A stretch of DNA of 38,050 bases from Lentilactobacillus kefiri (GTDB taxonomy: Bacteria > Bacillota > Bacilli > Lactobacillales > Lactobacillaceae): the NCBI RefSeq assembly GCF_007989105.1, contig NZ_BJVK01000019.1, positions 1 to 38,050 of the forward strand. Direction: 5' to 3'. Both the position numbers and the translations under genes were made by a program. A model generated the notes under the pieces. That model ran no database searches. It worked only from the letters and a program-made list of their open reading frames with translations, and had not been told where the DNA came from. Position 1 is the first letter of the stretch; each line of letters begins with the position of its first letter. Shown here one piece after another: positions 6,944 through 16,127 of this stretch.

Positions 6944-8338
6944 ATGACACGTAAAATATCAACTAAACTTTATTTATCAATTGTTGCAACCGGTTTGATG
7001 GCATTCTGTGGGGTGCTGATTGAGACTGCAATGAATGTAACATTTCCAACTCTTATGACACAGTTTAACGTCGACACAGCAACCATTCAGTGGTTAACCA
7101 CGGGTTACCTGCTGGTTGTCTCGATTATCGTTCCAATCTCTGGAGTGTTGAAGCGCCGCTTTACCACCATGCAGCTGTTTCTTACCGCCAGTGCGTTCTT
7201 TATTGTCGGGTTACTCATCTGTACCTTGGCTAATCGGTTTGACGTTTTGTTAATTGGCCGGATTATTCAAGGCCTAGGTACTGGAATTGCTCTTCCCTTG
7301 ATGTTTAATATTATTTTGGAACAGGCACCATTGGACAAAATTGGTCTGTTAATGGGGATTGGAACCTTGGTTACGGCCATTGCCCCAGCCCTTGGGCCAA
7401 CATACGGAGGATTGTTAATTGGCCTTAACTGGCACGCAATCTTTGGCATTCTTTTGGCCATCATGGTGATTGCTTTATTCTTGGGGATCTTCTCGATTAC
7501 CCAAGTTTCAAAAACCGTAAAGGTTCGATTGGATTTCCCTTCATGGATTGCCATTGCGATCTTCTTTGCCGGTGCAATCTTAGGACTTAACAACATCGAA
7601 GCATCACTTACCACCGCTTCAATTTATGGCTTAATTGGCATTATTGGCCTGATCGGGTTTATTGTCCGCTCAAAGCATATTGATGATCCAATTATCAGAT
7701 TAAACGTCTTTAAAAATAAATCTTTCGATTTACACGTTGTTAGTTTTGTTGTTTTCCAAATTATGAACGTTGGGGTTGCCTTTGTTTTACCAAATTATTT
7801 ACAGATTGTGGCCCACACATCTTCATTGACTGCCGGATTGTTATTACTTCCCGGAGCAGCCTTGGGAGCCATTTTGGCACCAGTTAGTGGGACAATTTAT
7901 GATCGTTTGGGACCAACCAAGCCCATTACCATCGCATTAGTATTTCAAACAATGGGACTCATCGTTCTGTTGGTGGAAGCATTATCTGCCAGCCCAGTAT
8001 CACAGCTGATTGGTTATATTCTGATGATGCTTGGAACCGGATTTGGAATGTCGACCATTATCACAAATGGTTTGGCACAGATCCCCAAAGCTGAAAATGT
8101 CGATGGTAACGCCGTCTTTAACACCCTTCAGCAGTTTGCCGGAGCATTTGGAACCGCGGTTATCTCAATGGTTGTGGCATTGGCTCAGGTTAAAACCGAT
8201 TATGTTCACACCACGGCTGTTGGAGCCCAGCATGCGTTCATCGTGCTAATGGTCTTAGAAGTTGTTAACATTATTTGTATTTTTACGGGATTGCATTTTG
8301 ACAAATCTCGGAATCAAGATCAAGATGCCTCAAATTAA
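6944..8338 (+). CDS. DHA2-family MFS exporter
   Basis: A 464-residue membrane protein with about 14 hydrophobic segments. TM2 has QWLTTGYLLVVS, and antiporter motif C is seen in VTAIAPALGPTYGGLLIG. It is a paralogue of the exporter at 764-2236 but has no DUF4811 partner. The start at 6944 is chosen from GGAGGA 7 bases upstream; an in-frame start 12 bases earlier overlaps that site. Control by the divergent MarR protein is likely, so the pump is probably induced by its own toxic substrates, which cannot be named from sequence. Confidence 0.87.
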   Translation: MTRKISTKLYLSIVATGLMAFCGVLIETAMNVTFPTLMTQFNVDTATIQWLTTGYLLVVSIIVPISGVLKRRFTTMQLFLTASAFFIVGLLICTLANRFDVLLIGRIIQGLGTGIALPLMFNIILEQAPLDKIGLLMGIGTLVTAIAPALGPTYGGLLIGLNWHAIFGILLAIMVIALFLGIFSITQVSKTVKVRLDFPSWIAIAIFFAGAILGLNNIEASLTTASIYGLIGIIGLIGFIVRSKHIDDPIIRLNVFKNKSFDLHVVSFVVFQIMNVGVAFVLPNYLQIVAHTSSLTAGLLLLPGAALGAILAPVSGTIYDRLGPTKPITIALVFQTMGLIVLLVEALSASPVSQLIGYILMMLGTGFGMSTIITNGLAQIPKAENVDGNAVFNTLQQFAGAFGTAVISMVVALAQVKTDYVHTTAVGAQHAFIVLMVLEVVNIICIFTGLHFDKSRNQDQDASN

Positions 8339-8360
8339 GTTGGCTTCTTGTGAATAATCA

Positions 8361-8400
8361 AAAAGATGTCCATTCCAGTGAGGAATGGGCATCTTTTTTT
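8361..8400. terminator. Bidirectional terminator
   Basis: GATGTCCATTCC and GGAATGGGCATC pair with one G-T around a 5-base loop, with an A run before and eight or more Ts after; it serves the MFS gene and possibly the convergent gene at 8413. Confidence 0.85.
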
Positions 8401-8412
8401 CTTGAATTCACA

Positions 8413-9054
8413 TTAGTAAAATGAAGGCTTATCAAAGTTGGCGTTCGGTTCATTGACACCAATACTCTTGCGGGCAAACTTTCGTGAATCGTCATTTAAG
8501 ATATCGATTATCAGTTGTGCAACAGCTTGACGGGTGACTTCTGTGCCGCCAAATGGTTCGCCACTTTGAGTGATTTCATAATTGGTGTTTCCATCCTTGT
8601 CGTAGAGCCATGCCAGGCGAAGCAGGGTGTAAGTCAAATCGGAATCCTCGATGGCTTTGGCAGTTTTCTTTCGTTTGGTAATGGAGCTTTCAATCATGCT
8701 GGTATTCCATTGACCCAAGGCACCTTTGACCTCGTCTTCGATGCCTAATACTGTGGCACCGATGAATTGACGGACGTGGTTAGCATCCATTGCTGCAATG
8801 ATATTGTTAACGGATGTCAGATCCCGCATTTCGTTGAGGTAGACCGCATCGACACCATCCATTGCCTGATTGAGGGTGTCTTTATCGTTGAAGTCACCAT
8901 TGATGATGGTTTCGCGTTTGGGGTCGGTCACCTTAATCCGATTATTGGCATTTCGAGCGTATAGTTTTAAATTAAAATCAGTTTGCTTTAAGAGCTGTGG
9001 AATTAAGAAACTGGAAATCTGTCCAGCAGCACCAAGAATTAATACAGTTTTCAA
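8413..9054 (-). CDS. NmrA-like NAD(P)-binding SDR-family protein
   Basis: A 213-residue atypical short-chain dehydrogenase. The N-terminal Rossmann motif is ILGAAGQISSFL (residues 5-16), followed by the sugar-binding-like strand LKLYARN and the NGDFND aspartate strand. The canonical YxxxK catalytic pair is not evident, as in NmrA-type redox sensors and NAD(P)H-binding proteins. The start is a TTG with AAGGGAGGA 6 bases upstream; extending further upstream would pass through this ribosome site. It lies 102 bases after the NADH peroxidase gene on the same strand, so may be co-expressed, but a weak separate promoter (TATAGT at 9097-9092) is possible. Substrate unknown. Confidence 0.75.
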   Translation of the reverse strand: MKTVLILGAAGQISSFLIPQLLKQTDFNLKLYARNANNRIKVTDPKRETIINGDFNDKDTLNQAMDGVDAVYLNEMRDLTSVNNIIAAMDANHVRQFIGATVLGIEDEVKGALGQWNTSMIESSITKRKKTAKAIEDSDLTYTLLRLAWLYDKDGNTNYEITQSGEPFGGTEVTRQAVAQLIIDILNDDSRKFARKSIGVNEPNANFDKPSFY

Positions 9055-9156
9055 AAAAATTCCTCCCTTAAAAGATTTGCATACGCCTTTACTATAACGC
9101 AAATCACGTTTTGAGTAACGGTGAGCAATCTTTTTTGGGAGGAATCATTTAAATAA

Positions 9157-10515
9157 TTATTGATCTAAATCTTGTAAAGCTTTTTGAGCTGCAACGTTCA
9201 TGATGTTCCATGGACGGTCAAATCCTGGTTGGAAGAAGAAGTCGGCGTAAGCCAAGTCTTCCAAAGTCATTTTTCCTTGGATGGCTAAGCTGACTGCGTT
9301 GATGTTTGCAGTGACATCACGCTTTGACATGATCTGGGCACCCAAGATTCGATGAGTATCGGGATCAAAAGTCAGCTTGAAGTATACTTTTTCGTTACCG
9401 GCTTCATCAGGAACAAATGGTGGCTGAGTCGTATCAGTGACAAATACGGATTGACTCTTGACGCCGTTTGCGTCTGATGTGCCTTCCTTGATACCGGTTG
9501 AAGCGAAGTGGTAGTCATAGACTGACAATGCGGATGAACCGGAAACTGCCGGCATCTTCATGTCATGGCCCAAGACGTTTTTAGCGGCAATTCGGCCTTG
9601 ACGACGGGCGTTGGTAGCCAAGGCAATCTGCAATTCCTTGCCGGTTGGGGCAAATGGCACCTTGGTGCTGTCACCAACCGCATAGATATCAGGCTGGCTG
9701 GTTTCCAAATGGTCGTTGACTTTGACTAACCCTTTTTCGGTTAGATCAAGGGTATCTTTGAGCCAGCCGGTGTTTGCCCGAATCCCGGCAGTTTCAATAA
9801 CCAAATCAGCAGGGTATTCGGCTTGATCGGTTTTAACAACGCTGACTTTGCCATCTTTGCCTTCAAATTCCTTAACGCCCTGGCCGGTTGCAAGGTAAAT
9901 GTTGTGATCTTTCATTGTGTCTGACAAAATATCGGTGAATTCCTGGTCCAGATATAATTGCAGTGGGCGGGGAAGAATGTCGATTAAGGTTACGTGCTTG
10001 CCAGCCTTGGAAAAGACTTCAGCTGCTTCAATTCCAATGTATCCGGCACCGATAACAGCGACATTTTGGACATCGGGATCAACGGTTTTGGCCTTTAATT
10101 TGATTGCCCAGTCACGGCCACGCATTGCATAGATGTTTGCCAGATCATTTCCTGGAACCGGAATGTTCGCGGGAACGGCTCCAGCAGACAAAATCAATTT
10201 ATCGTATTTTTCTTCGCGAGTTGAATCATCGTCCAGATTATGGACAGTGACAGTATGTGCCTTTGGGTCGATGGATGTGACTTCTTGGTGAACAAATACG
10301 TTCACTCCCTTGGCACGCATGCCCTTGGCAGTTGCATAGCGAACAGAGTTGACATTTTTGACAACTCCTTCGAGATATAATTGCATTCCACAAGACAGGA
10401 ATGAAACGAAATCTCCTTTTTCATACCATTGGATTTCAGTATCAGGTTTTTCGGCTAATATTCCTCTAACGGCTTCAAATCCACCATGAGATGAACCTAC
10501 AACAATAACTTTCAT
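9157..10515 (-). CDS. npr: NADH peroxidase
   Basis: A 452-residue FAD enzyme that reduces hydrogen peroxide to water with NADH. It closely follows the Enterococcus faecalis enzyme as I remember it: SSHGG with the active-site H10, the redox cysteine C42 in [12 protein letters not shown] (a single cysteine that cycles through sulfenic acid), [13 protein letters not shown] for NADH, and [17 protein letters not shown] at the dimer-interface end. The methionine after C42 and QLYLEG distinguish it from the NADH oxidase at 25427-26782, which has CGIALYL. The ATG at 10515 is preferred over the TTG just before it because GGCGG is 8 bases away. Two PerR-like boxes lie upstream, so peroxide control is probable. 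Confidence 0.92.
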   Translation of the reverse strand: MKVIVVGSSHGGFEAVRGILAEKPDTEIQWYEKGDFVSFLSCGMQLYLEGVVKNVNSVRYATAKGMRAKGVNVFVHQEVTSIDPKAHTVTVHNLDDDSTREEKYDKLILSAGAVPANIPVPGNDLANIYAMRGRDWAIKLKAKTVDPDVQNVAVIGAGYIGIEAAEVFSKAGKHVTLIDILPRPLQLYLDQEFTDILSDTMKDHNIYLATGQGVKEFEGKDGKVSVVKTDQAEYPADLVIETAGIRANTGWLKDTLDLTEKGLVKVNDHLETSQPDIYAVGDSTKVPFAPTGKELQIALATNARRQGRIAAKNVLGHDMKMPAVSGSSALSVYDYHFASTGIKEGTSDANGVKSQSVFVTDTTQPPFVPDEAGNEKVYFKLTFDPDTHRILGAQIMSKRDVTANINAVSLAIQGKMTLEDLAYADFFFQPGFDRPWNIMNVAAQKALQDLDQ

Positions 10516-10787
10516 CAATGATTCCGCCTTTCGTAAATATTCATTAACAAGTCATTCACTTGTTAAATAAAGCGTAACATATCCCAACCGAAAATGGTAC
10601 TAATAAGTTAGAATGATTATAATGTACTTTTTATTAATCTCACGAAGATGGTTAAACATGGGCTTTCACACTTCAAAATCTGTTCAGTATAAATATTTAG
10701 AATCATTTTAACTTAATTGTCATTAGCTTGATTACCAAAACAATTTTGCAAAGAAAAAGCACCCTGAATTCAGGATGCTTGAACAAC
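10516..10787. promoter_or_regulatory. Upstream region of npr with two PerR-like boxes
   Basis: TTAGAATGATTATAA (10608-10622) differs from the PerR consensus TTATAATNATTATAA at one defined position, and TTAGAATCATTTTAA (10697-10711) at two. The first covers a minus-strand TATAAT (10621-10616) that could be the -10 element of npr. No other gene is seen; the far end holds the terminator of the amidohydrolase gene. Confidence 0.65.
10754..10781 (-). terminator. Terminator of the ThrE/M20 operon
   Basis: On the minus strand AAGCATCCTGA and TCAGGGTGCTT pair with one G-T and are followed by TTTTTC. Confidence 0.8.
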
Positions 10788-11963
10788 TTATTTCAACAAA
10801 TATTTTAGTGTAACTGTTCCAGCTGCTTTAGCTGCAATTAACAGGCATTTTTCATTCATCATGAAATCTGGACTATGGTGAGGGTGATTCTTGCCGTCCG
10901 CAGTCATGCAGCCGACGTAGAAAAAGATACTTGGCTTCTTTTGTGCGAAATACGCAAAGTCTTCCGATGGGTCTTGGGCACCAAAGTCGGTGATCTCCGG
11001 GATGTTGGCTTCTTTCAGCGTGTTGATGACCTGCTTGCTGAAACTGGGGTCGTTGTACAAAACAGGATAGTTGTCGTCGTAATCCAAGTCGGCAGTTACC
11101 CCAAACGTGACCTCAATTCCGTGGACAATCTGTTCAATTTGCTCGCGGATTTTCTTTCTGGTACTTTCTTTCATTACCCGAACGTCGCCTTTTAAGGTGA
11201 CCGATTCTTTGATAGCGTTAAACGATCCGGCACCGTCAAACGAACCAATCGTTACGCTGCCGGTATCAAACGGATCGAGCCTTCTTGAGACAACGGTTTG
11301 AAGGGTGGTGACAAAATAACTTCCGGCAACGATGGCATCGTTGGATAGATGAGGCATAGAAGCATGACCGCCTTTACCAGTGAATTTCACTGTAAAATCT
11401 GAGCGGCCGGTTTGACTTTCGCCATAGTGGTAGCCGATGGCACCTGTGGGCATTGATGACATTACATGAATGCCGACAACGTTATCAACATCATCAAGGG
11501 CACCATCTTGAATCATTGATTTGGCACCACCGGGAGAAACTTCTTCAGCCGGTTGATGGATAATTCGAATCGACCCTTTGAGTTGATCTTTCATATTAAT
11601 CAGATTTTTAGCCAAGACCATCATGTAAGCAGTGTGACCGTCGTGCCCACAGGCATGCATGACACCTGGGTTCTGTGATTTGAACGGCAAATCATTATCT
11701 TCTTGGATGGCCAACGCGTCAAAGTCGGCTCTCAATGCCAGCTTGGAACCCGGCTTGCCACTGTCGATATCAACTAAGATGCCATAGCCGTCACCGCAGT
11801 CCCGAACCTGGCAGTCCATATCCTGGTAGTAATTTTTGATGTATTTTGACGTTTCTTTTTCGTGGAAGGATACTTCTGGATGCTCATGGAGATGACGCCT
11901 GATCTTGATCATTTCAGGTTCATCTTTTTGTAAATGCTGCATGAGTTCATTTATCAAATCCAA
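10788..11963 (-). CDS. M20-family amidohydrolase (N-acyl-amino-acid type)
   Basis: A 391-residue M20D metallohydrolase of the group that removes acyl groups from N-acyl amino acids (hippurate, N-acetyl or indole-acyl amino acids). Motifs: RRHLHEHPEVSF near the N-terminus, metal-binding HACGHDGH (103-110) with C105, and HQPAEE with the catalytic glutamates; the small lid domain occupies the middle third. The start is TTG with GGAGG 8 bases upstream. It lies 12 bases after the second ThrE gene, so the exporter and hydrolase are co-transcribed. The substrate is not known; linkage to an amino-acid exporter suggests that freed amino acids are released from the cell, which is inference. Confidence 0.85.
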   Translation of the reverse strand: MDLINELMQHLQKDEPEMIKIRRHLHEHPEVSFHEKETSKYIKNYYQDMDCQVRDCGDGYGILVDIDSGKPGSKLALRADFDALAIQEDNDLPFKSQNPGVMHACGHDGHTAYMMVLAKNLINMKDQLKGSIRIIHQPAEEVSPGGAKSMIQDGALDDVDNVVGIHVMSSMPTGAIGYHYGESQTGRSDFTVKFTGKGGHASMPHLSNDAIVAGSYFVTTLQTVVSRRLDPFDTGSVTIGSFDGAGSFNAIKESVTLKGDVRVMKESTRKKIREQIEQIVHGIEVTFGVTADLDYDDNYPVLYNDPSFSKQVINTLKEANIPEITDFGAQDPSEDFAYFAQKKPSIFFYVGCMTADGKNHPHHSPDFMMNEKCLLIAAKAAGTVTLKYLLK

Positions 11964-11975
11964 ATAAAAGACCTC

Positions 11976-12434
11976 CTAATTATTTTTCCGCCTTTGCAGA
12001 CTATGAATCAAAAATGGCTTCATTTTGTAGAACAGTACTTCGGCCACCACAAACCCGACCGCCAGGGCGATCGCAATCGTTAACGCATTAAACATGTACC
12101 GGCCGGTTCGAATTTCATTACCCAGGGTAAAACTGCGCATCCCCAAATACATAATGCCACCGGGGACCAATGATACCAGGCTGGGAACGTAGATAATATT
12201 GACGGGAACCCGGAACATAACAGCGGAAATATTTCCCAGGATTCCGATAACAATGGCTGCTGTGAAGTTGGGCAGAATCAGACCGTTATCCACTTGGAGG
12301 ACCAAATAATAGGCAACCCAAGCAAGTGATCCGGTAATCCCGGCTGGTAAAAGTGAACGGCGGGGGACATTGGTCACCAATCCAAAGCCGACTGTTGATA
12401 GGAAGCTGACGACTAACTCAATCAATACTCTCAT
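11976..12434 (-). CDS. Threonine/serine exporter, C-terminal-type subunit (ThrE_2)
   Basis: A 152-residue membrane protein with about four to five hydrophobic helices, corresponding to the C-terminal half of ThrE of Corynebacterium. Features: NVPRRSLLPAGITGSLAWV near the start and PSLVSLVPGGIMYLGMRS in the middle, the conserved LVPGG turn of the family. Its ATG overlaps the stop of the N-terminal-half gene (ATGA), so the two halves are made together. It would form the split exporter with the protein at 12431-13213. A second such pair is at 34739-35974. Confidence 0.85.
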   Translation of the reverse strand: MRVLIELVVSFLSTVGFGLVTNVPRRSLLPAGITGSLAWVAYYLVLQVDNGLILPNFTAAIVIGILGNISAVMFRVPVNIIYVPSLVSLVPGGIMYLGMRSFTLGNEIRTGRYMFNALTIAIALAVGFVVAEVLFYKMKPFLIHSLQRRKNN

Positions 12435-13213
12435 AAGCGGCCTCCAATCAAATTGAAAATCATTGCTGAAAGGGATGCGCCAAGGACGACCCCGGCTCCG
12501 ATTGATCCGGCAATGATAATTGCATCGACTGCCCGGACAACTCCAGAAATGGTATTGCGGTCAATAATTTCTCGAAAGGAGTTGGTAATCGCGACGCCGG
12601 GAACCAAAGGCATCAGGGCACTGACAATGATATTACCGGCGCTGGTGGCAATTCCAAGGGACTGCAGGACTGCGGCAAGAAAGCCAACTGTAAATCCGCC
12701 CAGGCCAGCAGCCACATACGGTGTTTTGATTCGGGGACTGGATAAAGCAGCGGCCAGGTAACCAAAAATTCCAACGAAAAAGGCTAGTCCCAAATCAGCC
12801 CAGGTTGCTTTAAACAACAGCATTGGTGCAACCGAAACCAGCGCGGCACCAAAGATTTTCTGAGGCCAGGTGAAGTCGATGACTTTTTTATCGATTTGAT
12901 TGATGGTCTTCTTGAGCTCATTGAAATCGATTTGACCATTTACAAATTTACGTGACATTGTATTGATTTCATCGACCTTCTCCAAGTTAAAATCACCCAG
13001 ACGGACTTTGACCAGGTGCGTTTTGGTCTGGTTTTTGACGCCGACAAACAAAGCGGTAATCGTGGCATGGCAGGTTATTTCATAATGAGCTGCCCGGCCG
13101 ATGTATTCGACGGTTCCTTCGACTCTTGAAGTTTCGGCACCGCTTGTGAGAAGAATTTTGCCGACTTTGCCGCACACGGAAATCAGTTCATCTTCGGATA
13201 TTGATTGGTCCAT
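12431..13213 (-). CDS. Threonine/serine exporter, N-terminal-type subunit (ThrE/DUF1212)
   Basis: A 260-residue protein: a soluble N-terminal region (about 1-125) with the TSGAETSRVEGTVEYIG segment and HATITALFVGV strand characteristic of the ThrE (DUF1212) family, then about five membrane helices, with SALMPLVPGVAITNSFREI in the loop. In Corynebacterium the single ThrE protein exports threonine and serine; here the two halves are separate genes. It is the first gene of a three-gene operon (ThrE-N, ThrE-C, M20 amidohydrolase). AGGGGTG lies ahead of the ATG. The real substrate in lactobacilli is not established. Confidence 0.87.
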   Translation of the reverse strand: MDQSISEDELISVCGKVGKILLTSGAETSRVEGTVEYIGRAAHYEITCHATITALFVGVKNQTKTHLVKVRLGDFNLEKVDEINTMSRKFVNGQIDFNELKKTINQIDKKVIDFTWPQKIFGAALVSVAPMLLFKATWADLGLAFFVGIFGYLAAALSSPRIKTPYVAAGLGGFTVGFLAAVLQSLGIATSAGNIIVSALMPLVPGVAITNSFREIIDRNTISGVVRAVDAIIIAGSIGAGVVLGASLSAMIFNLIGGRL

Positions 13214-13296
13214 ATTTTCACCCCTAGATTATTCTATAAAGTCTATTATAAGCTCATATAATTTTAATCATGCGAAAAATATTTTCTGAAAATCTG

Positions 13297-13325
13297 TTGA
13301 CAAGGGCTTGCTGAGATGATAAAGT
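13297..13325 (+). promoter_or_regulatory. Promoter of the metA-metY T-box operon
   Basis: TTGACA (13297-13302) and TAAAGT (13320-13325) with a 17-base spacer; transcription would start near 13332, at the head of the T-box leader. Confidence 0.65.
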
Positions 13326-13334
13326 TACAGCAAT

Positions 13335-13612
13335 TATTAAAAACACTTGAGACGTTGAAGAGAAGAGTAACGTTAATGCATTCCTAAAGAGAGCTTCGTT
13401 TGGTGAGAGAAGTGGTTTGCAGCGGCGTGAAGATGAGCTCTGAGTCAGGATCCGGTCACAAGGCTAGGATTCCCGGTCGCTACCGATACATAGCGGGGTA
13501 TTTTTATGAGTACCTGTCGAGGTCGTTGTTGTGAGATGACGGCAAATCAGGGTGGCATCGCGAAGCTTTCGTCCCGTAGTTTATAACTACGTGGACGGAA
13601 GCTTTTTTTATT
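13335..13612 (+). ncRNA. T-box leader, probably methionine-specific
   Basis: The T-box sequence AGGGTGGCATCGCG is at 13549-13562 and fits the consensus AGGGUGGNACCGCG with one further change. It is followed by a terminator: AAGCTTTCGTCC (13563-13574) pairs with GGACGGAAGCTT (13593-13604), enclosing an inner CGTAG/CTACG hairpin, then a T run. Upstream are the Stem I parts (GAGTAA near 13363, GGTGAGAG at 13402) and GAAGATGAGC with a candidate specifier AUG at 13433-13435. Uncharged tRNA-Met would stabilise the antiterminator and turn on metA-metY. The UGGN bulge reads UGGC (13553-13556), where the usual discriminator A of tRNA-Met would call for UGGU. Confidence 0.88.
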
Positions 13613-13633
13613 TATTTTAAGGAGATGATTTGG

Positions 13634-14509
13634 ATGACGGCAAATGCAATTAACGGGTTTTTGAATGCAGAACAAAAGTGGGTCAACCACGAAGTAACTA
13701 ATCCTCTATCAATCTTGGTGTTGAATCTGATGCCAACCCGGCATAGTACGGAGAGACAATTTTTGAACAGATTCAGTGAAATTTCTTCTGATGCAGAACT
13801 CACGTTTATGTATCCGCGTTCACATCATTTCCGAGGAACTTCGCGTGCTGATATCGAACGGGATTATGTTTGTCTGGACCAGATTCGTGATGCCCACTAT
13901 GATGGCTTGATCATTACGGGAGCACCCGTCGAAACATTGGCATTCAGTGAAGTTGATTATTGGGATGAAATTCAGACAATCATCGATTGGTCAAGGGACC
14001 ACGTCACTGAATGCCTATATGAATGTTGGGCTGCTCAAGCCTGTTTGTTCAATGATTTTGGTATTCGAAAACACCTGTTGTTGAGTAAACTATTTGGCAT
14101 TTTTGAGGCAGACAACATTAAAGCCGGATCTGAAATTACCGAAGGCTTCGGTGGTCAGCAGGCATTGAAGATGCCGCAATCTCGCCACACGGGCATTGTC
14201 TTGGATGAAGACCATCTTCCGGAAGAATTGTCGGTTGATGCTTCATCCACCCAGACAGGACCAATTATTTTGTCAGCAGCGGGGCTTCACAGCACTTATA
14301 TCACCGGCCATCCGGAATACGCAGAAGGTACCCTGGCATTGGAATATTATCGGGACCTTTATGAACAGATGCCAATTCGATTGCCGAAACATTACTTCAT
14401 TGATCAGGATTCCGGTACCGTTGATTATTCTTGGAAAGACAGTAGCATTCAGATTTATGACAACTGGACGAAAATTATCGCAAATAAGAAAGTGGGCTTA
14501 TCAATATGA
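13634..14509 (+). CDS. metA: Homoserine O-acetyltransferase (MetA type)
   Basis: A 291-residue enzyme that acylates homoserine, the first committed step to methionine. The fold is the MetA (glutamine-amidotransferase-like) type, with catalytic cysteine C131 in [11 protein letters not shown] and the segment [19 protein letters not shown]. The glutamate at 100 in GAPVE corresponds to the residue (Glu111 in other enzymes, Gly in E. coli) that is known to favour acetyl-CoA over succinyl-CoA, so acetylation is predicted; the next gene, an O-acetylhomoserine sulfhydrylase, agrees. Start: AAGGAG touches the ATG at 13625 but is 9 bases from 13634, so 13634 is used. It is controlled by the T-box leader just upstream. 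Confidence 0.9.
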   Translation: MTANAINGFLNAEQKWVNHEVTNPLSILVLNLMPTRHSTERQFLNRFSEISSDAELTFMYPRSHHFRGTSRADIERDYVCLDQIRDAHYDGLIITGAPVETLAFSEVDYWDEIQTIIDWSRDHVTECLYECWAAQACLFNDFGIRKHLLLSKLFGIFEADNIKAGSEITEGFGGQQALKMPQSRHTGIVLDEDHLPEELSVDASSTQTGPIILSAAGLHSTYITGHPEYAEGTLALEYYRDLYEQMPIRLPKHYFIDQDSGTVDYSWKDSSIQIYDNWTKIIANKKVGLSI

Positions 14510-15816
14510 CAGAAGAAAATAACAACTTACATTTCGAAACCCTTCAAGTACACGCTGGCCAAACCGTAGATGAAACCGGATCACGTGCAGTTCCCATTTA
14601 CCAAACAACCTCATACGTTTTTGACAGTCCTGAGCAGGCTGCCGGTCGATTTGGATTAACGGATCCCGGAAACATTTATACCCGGCTCACCAACCCAACG
14701 ACAGATATTGTCGACAAGCGGGTCGCTGCATTGGAAAATGGAACGGCCGGGGTGACTTTGGCAACCGGGTCGGCAGCAATTACCGCAGCCATCCTCAACG
14801 TTGCCGGTAAAGGGAACGAAATTGTTTCAGCCAGCACCCTGTATGGCGGCACCTTCAACTTACTGAATGTGACCCTGCCAAAGTTAGGAATTAAGACCCA
14901 CTTTGTGGATCCGGATGATCCGGCCAACTTTGAGAAGCCAATCAATGACCACACCAAAGCGCTGTATATTGAAAGCATCGGCAATCCCGGCATCAATCTG
15001 ATTGACTTTGAAGCAGTTGCTAAGATTGCCCACAAGCACGGAATCATTTTAATTGTGGATAATACCTTTGGTACGCCATACCTCGTCCGACCACTGGACC
15101 ATGGAGCCGATGTTGTGCTCCATTCAGCCACCAAGTTTATTGGCGGTCACGGAACGACAATGGGTGGCGTGATTGTTGAAAATGGCAAGTTTGACTGGAA
15201 AGCCAGCGGCCGATACCCTGGATTTACCGAGCCGAATGCCCAGTACAATGGACTGGTGTTTGGTGATCTTGGTGGTGCGGCATTCACAACCAAGGTTCGG
15301 GCAGAATCACTGCGGGACCTGGGCGCCACGATCAGCCCGTTTAATTCATTCCTCCTGCTTCAGGGACTGGAATCATTGTCGCTGCGGGTTGAACGGCATG
15401 TTGAAAATACCCAGAAGATTGTTAAATTCCTGCACAATCACCCCAAGGTTGCCTGGATTAACTATCCCGGTTTGGAAGACAGTCCATATCACGACCTGGC
15501 CGAGAAGTATTTCCCGAAAGGGGTCGGCTCAATCTTCACACTTGGACTAAAGGGTGGCGAAAAGGCCGGCAAACAGCTGATTCAAAATCTCAAGTTATTC
15601 TCACTGTTGGCAAATGTCGCTGATGCCAAGTCGTTGATCATCCATCCTGCATCCACCACTCATGCTCAATTAAACGAGGAAGAGTTGAAAGAAGCCGGAA
15701 TCACACCGGACTTGATCCGGGTGTCTGTCGGTGTTGAAAATGCTGACGATCTGATTGCAGATTTGAGTCAGGCACTTGATAAGATTCCTGACGAAGTGGA
15801 AGAAGCAGTCGGTTAA
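14506..15816 (+). CDS. metY: O-acetylhomoserine sulfhydrylase (aminocarboxypropyltransferase)
   Basis: A 436-residue PLP enzyme of the Cys/Met metabolism family that makes homocysteine (or methionine analogues) from O-acetylhomoserine and sulfide. The PLP lysine is K210 in [34 protein letters not shown] and [13 protein letters not shown] are the cofactor- and substrate-binding segments. Its length (about 430 rather than 380 residues) separates it from cystathionine gamma-synthase and lyase. The ATG overlaps the metA stop (ATGA), so both are translated together under the T-box. Together they give direct sulfhydrylation to homocysteine. Confidence 0.92.
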   Translation: MTEENNNLHFETLQVHAGQTVDETGSRAVPIYQTTSYVFDSPEQAAGRFGLTDPGNIYTRLTNPTTDIVDKRVAALENGTAGVTLATGSAAITAAILNVAGKGNEIVSASTLYGGTFNLLNVTLPKLGIKTHFVDPDDPANFEKPINDHTKALYIESIGNPGINLIDFEAVAKIAHKHGIILIVDNTFGTPYLVRPLDHGADVVLHSATKFIGGHGTTMGGVIVENGKFDWKASGRYPGFTEPNAQYNGLVFGDLGGAAFTTKVRAESLRDLGATISPFNSFLLLQGLESLSLRVERHVENTQKIVKFLHNHPKVAWINYPGLEDSPYHDLAEKYFPKGVGSIFTLGLKGGEKAGKQLIQNLKLFSLLANVADAKSLIIHPASTTHAQLNEEELKEAGITPDLIRVSVGVENADDLIADLSQALDKIPDEVEEAVG

Positions 15817-15839
15817 AACAGATAATGATTTATAACATA

Positions 15840-15880
15840 GAAGGATTAATTGCGGTTTGGCCGTGATTATTCCTTTTTTA
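15840..15880 (+). terminator. Terminator of metA-metY
   Basis: AGGATTAATTGCGG pairs with CCGTGATTATTCCT (one mismatch, two G-T pairs), followed by six Ts. Confidence 0.8.
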
Positions 15881-16098
15881 TTGTCTATAACCTGAAATTC
15901 AGGGTGAGGTTCATTAACTGATAAACAGTGATCATGAAGATTCAACCGAATGAATATTTAGCTAACAAATAATAAATTATTATGCATGAATAGAAGTGTG
16001 AATAAATTTCATTTGTCAGGCTAATATACATGAATTTAGCCGTATAAATGAATAAATATTGATAATAAAATAAAAACATGAATAATACTTAAAAAACG

Positions 16099-16127
16099 TT
16101 GCATTTTCCTGCATGACGTTGTAAGAT
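16099..16127 (+). promoter_or_regulatory. Candidate promoter of argCJBD
   Basis: TTGCAT (16099-16104) and TAAGAT (16122-16127), 17-base spacer. A second option is TTGATA (16059-16064) with TAATAC (16083-16088), 18-base spacer. Both lie inside the ARG-box cluster. Confidence 0.5.

Noticed and set aside
13433-13435. T-box specifier read as GAU (Asp), which would fit the UGGC discriminator pairing
   Set aside because: The downstream genes make methionine precursors and AUG is followed by the usual purine; AUG is the simpler reading, though the mismatch is reported as a finding.
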